6,466 nucleotides of DNA from Anaerolineae bacterium (GTDB lineage Bacteria; Chloroflexota; Anaerolineae; Aggregatilineales; Aggregatilineaceae). This document shows, in pieces, positions 5,460 through 6,466 of the stretch. Both the position numbers and the translations under genes were made by a program. The stretch covers positions 1 to 6,466 of the forward strand of contig JAOSJP010000024.1 of NCBI GenBank assembly GCA_027494015.1, written 5' to 3'. Numbering within the stretch: the first letter of the stretch is position 1; every line of letters begins with the position of its first letter. The notes beneath the pieces were generated by a model. That model was not told the origin of the DNA, searched no databases, and saw only the letters and a list, made by a program, of their open reading frames with translations.

Positions 5460-6403
5460 GCCGGTGCCGTGGACAGGAACATGCCACTGTTTGGCGCTGG
5501 CCCTGCCCCGTAGATGCGCGTTACTGTGTCACCCACGCCGGTGAAGCCAACGAACTGGCAGGCACCGCGCAGGATGACATAGTGCGTCGTCGCCACGTTG
5601 ATCAGGAACGCATCGGTTAGGGCGGTTGCCCAGTTCACTGAGAAGTTCCTGAACAGACAGTCCTTGAACTCGATATAGCGATCCATGCCGGTGATCTTGA
5701 CTGCCGCATGGCCCGCCGTATCGGACTGCGACTGGAAATCGCAATCCCAAAAGCGGTTGCGCGACGCCGACCCAGAGACCACCAACTCGGCATTGGCTGC
5801 CGCGCGGGTGATTGTGTCCAGGCCAATGGTGCACCGCTCGAAGAAGTTCTCAGAGCCCGTCAGCGACAGCGAGTACGACCCGGCGCGGGCGGCTGGCGTC
5901 GCGTGGCCCATCCCTGCAATGAAGCAGTTCAGGAACACGTTGCGCTCACCGCTGACTACTAGCGCGCCACTGTCCGCGTCCGCATCAGCCCAGTTCGCAA
6001 TCTGAAGATTGGCGAACAGGCAGCCCGACCCGCTGACCGTGATAACGCTGGTCAGGTCAGTCGTCTCGCCGCCCGTGATACGGCAACGCTGCCCGACGCC
6101 GGGAAGCGGCGCAGATAGCCCGATCAGGTGCGTATAGCTATTGCTCCACGTTAGCGCAGTCGTCAGCGTATCGCCCGTCGCGCCAGCGATGAAGAACACA
6201 ATATCGTTCTTACCGCTCACGGTCTTGGCGTAAGCAGTCGCCACGCTTGCGACAGCCGTTTGAGGTGTCAGCCCATCGTTGGCATTATTCCCATTGGCCG
6301 GGTCAACGAAGAAGCACTGTGAGTCCGGCCCGATAGGAAGTAAGCCCGGCAGTACAGGCACCCCAAACGATGTGAGACCATTGGGGAAGTTAGTCAAGCT
6401 CAT
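5453..6403 (-). CDS. Pectate-lyase-like parallel beta-helix virion protein
   Basis: This 316-residue protein starts at an ATG preceded by AAGGGGGG (6410-6417), six bases upstream. The N-terminus (MSLTNFPNGLTSFGVPVLPG) resembles a short conserved leader I recall from phage proteins encoded just after the capsid gene. Residues 31-50 (FFVDPANGNNANDGLTPQTA) match the entry motif of pectate-lyase-like folds. From about residue 100 to 290 come repeated short beta strands with a recurring [VFI]-x-x-C-x-[FI] pattern, the signature of a right-handed parallel beta-helix. Cysteines fall at 128, 160, 191, 221, 249 and 282. There is no signal peptide, so it is probably assembled in the cytoplasm as part of the virion. 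Its place beside the capsid gene favours a head decoration or cement role. A receptor-binding or polysaccharide-degrading role is possible, but such genes usually lie after the tape measure. I cannot assign catalytic residues. Confidence 0.75.
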   Translation of the reverse strand: MSLTNFPNGLTSFGVPVLPGLLPIGPDSQCFFVDPANGNNANDGLTPQTAVASVATAYAKTVSGKNDIVFFIAGATGDTLTTALTWSNSYTHLIGLSAPLPGVGQRCRITGGETTDLTSVITVSGSGCLFANLQIANWADADADSGALVVSGERNVFLNCFIAGMGHATPAARAGSYSLSLTGSENFFERCTIGLDTITRAAANAELVVSGSASRNRFWDCDFQSQSDTAGHAAVKITGMDRYIEFKDCLFRNFSVNWATALTDAFLINVATTHYVILRGACQFVGFTGVGDTVTRIYGAGPAPNSGMFLSTAPAG

Positions 6404-6415
6404 GTCACGCCCCCC

Positions 6416-6466
6416 TTAGCTCGGGTTGTTCCCATAGACCCACTTCCAGTCAGTCCAGCCGTAGCT
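6416..6466 (-). CDS. C-terminal end of a virion protein, probably major capsid protein (partial)
   Basis: Only the last 16 codons and the TAA stop (6416-6418) are in the window; the gene continues past its right edge. The visible tail reads SYGWTDWKWVYGNNPS, rich in Trp, Tyr and Asn. A short aromatic C-terminus of this kind is what I would expect at the end of some phage major capsid proteins. The main support is position: the gene directly precedes the beta-helix and decoration-type genes and the gp6-like connector, which is where the major capsid gene sits in siphovirus operons. It is 12 bases upstream of the next start. The frame is certain within the window. The capsid identity is an inference from context and could be wrong, for instance if this is a separate decoration protein. 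Confidence 0.55.
   Translation of the reverse strand, partial: SYGWTDWKWVYGNNPS

Overview
This window is the head-to-tail part of the structural operon of a long-tailed bacteriophage or prophage (siphovirus-like, HK97-type neck). All supported genes lie on the minus strand, so transcription runs from high to low coordinates. The DNA is moderately GC-rich and almost wholly coding. Genes abut, overlap by 1 to about 11 bases, or are separated by short gaps that carry Shine-Dalgarno sequences. I see no tRNA, rRNA, integrase, IS element, CRISPR array, promoter or terminator. The host cannot be named from the sequence. The purine-rich Shine-Dalgarno sequences and one clear signal peptide show only that it is a bacterium with ordinary translation and Sec export.

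Layout in transcription order: (1) 6466-6416, last 16 codons of a gene that is probably the major capsid protein. (2) 6403-5453, a 316-aa pectate-lyase-like parallel beta-helix protein. (3) 5405-4923, a 160-aa beta-rich virion protein of a family usually found beside capsid genes. (4) 4911-4528, gp6-like head-tail connector. (5) 4538-4197, a small exported protein of unknown role. (6) 4200-3823, head-closure/head-tail adaptor. (7) 3823-3407, HK97 gp10-like neck/tail-completion protein. (8) 3410-2973, tail terminator. (9) 2972-2556, major tail tube protein. (10) 2547-2191, tail assembly chaperone, with a -1 frameshift extension reaching 2066. (11) 2062 to the window edge, the first 687 residues of the tape measure protein.

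Together these genes decorate the capsid, close the portal after DNA packaging, join the tail, and build the tail tube around the tape measure under chaperone control. The gene order is canonical.

The points most worth a second look are: a textbook G GGA AAC slippery heptamer immediately before the chaperone stop codon, with a perfectly open 42-codon -1 extension; a signal-peptide protein coupled by overlap into the connector genes; a near-regular cysteine ladder in the beta-helix protein; a 46-residue repeat in the tape measure; and a G-quadruplex/hairpin-capable leader between two capsid-proximal genes. I found no evidence of a wholly new system. The region reads as a well-ordered siphovirus module with a few unusual components.
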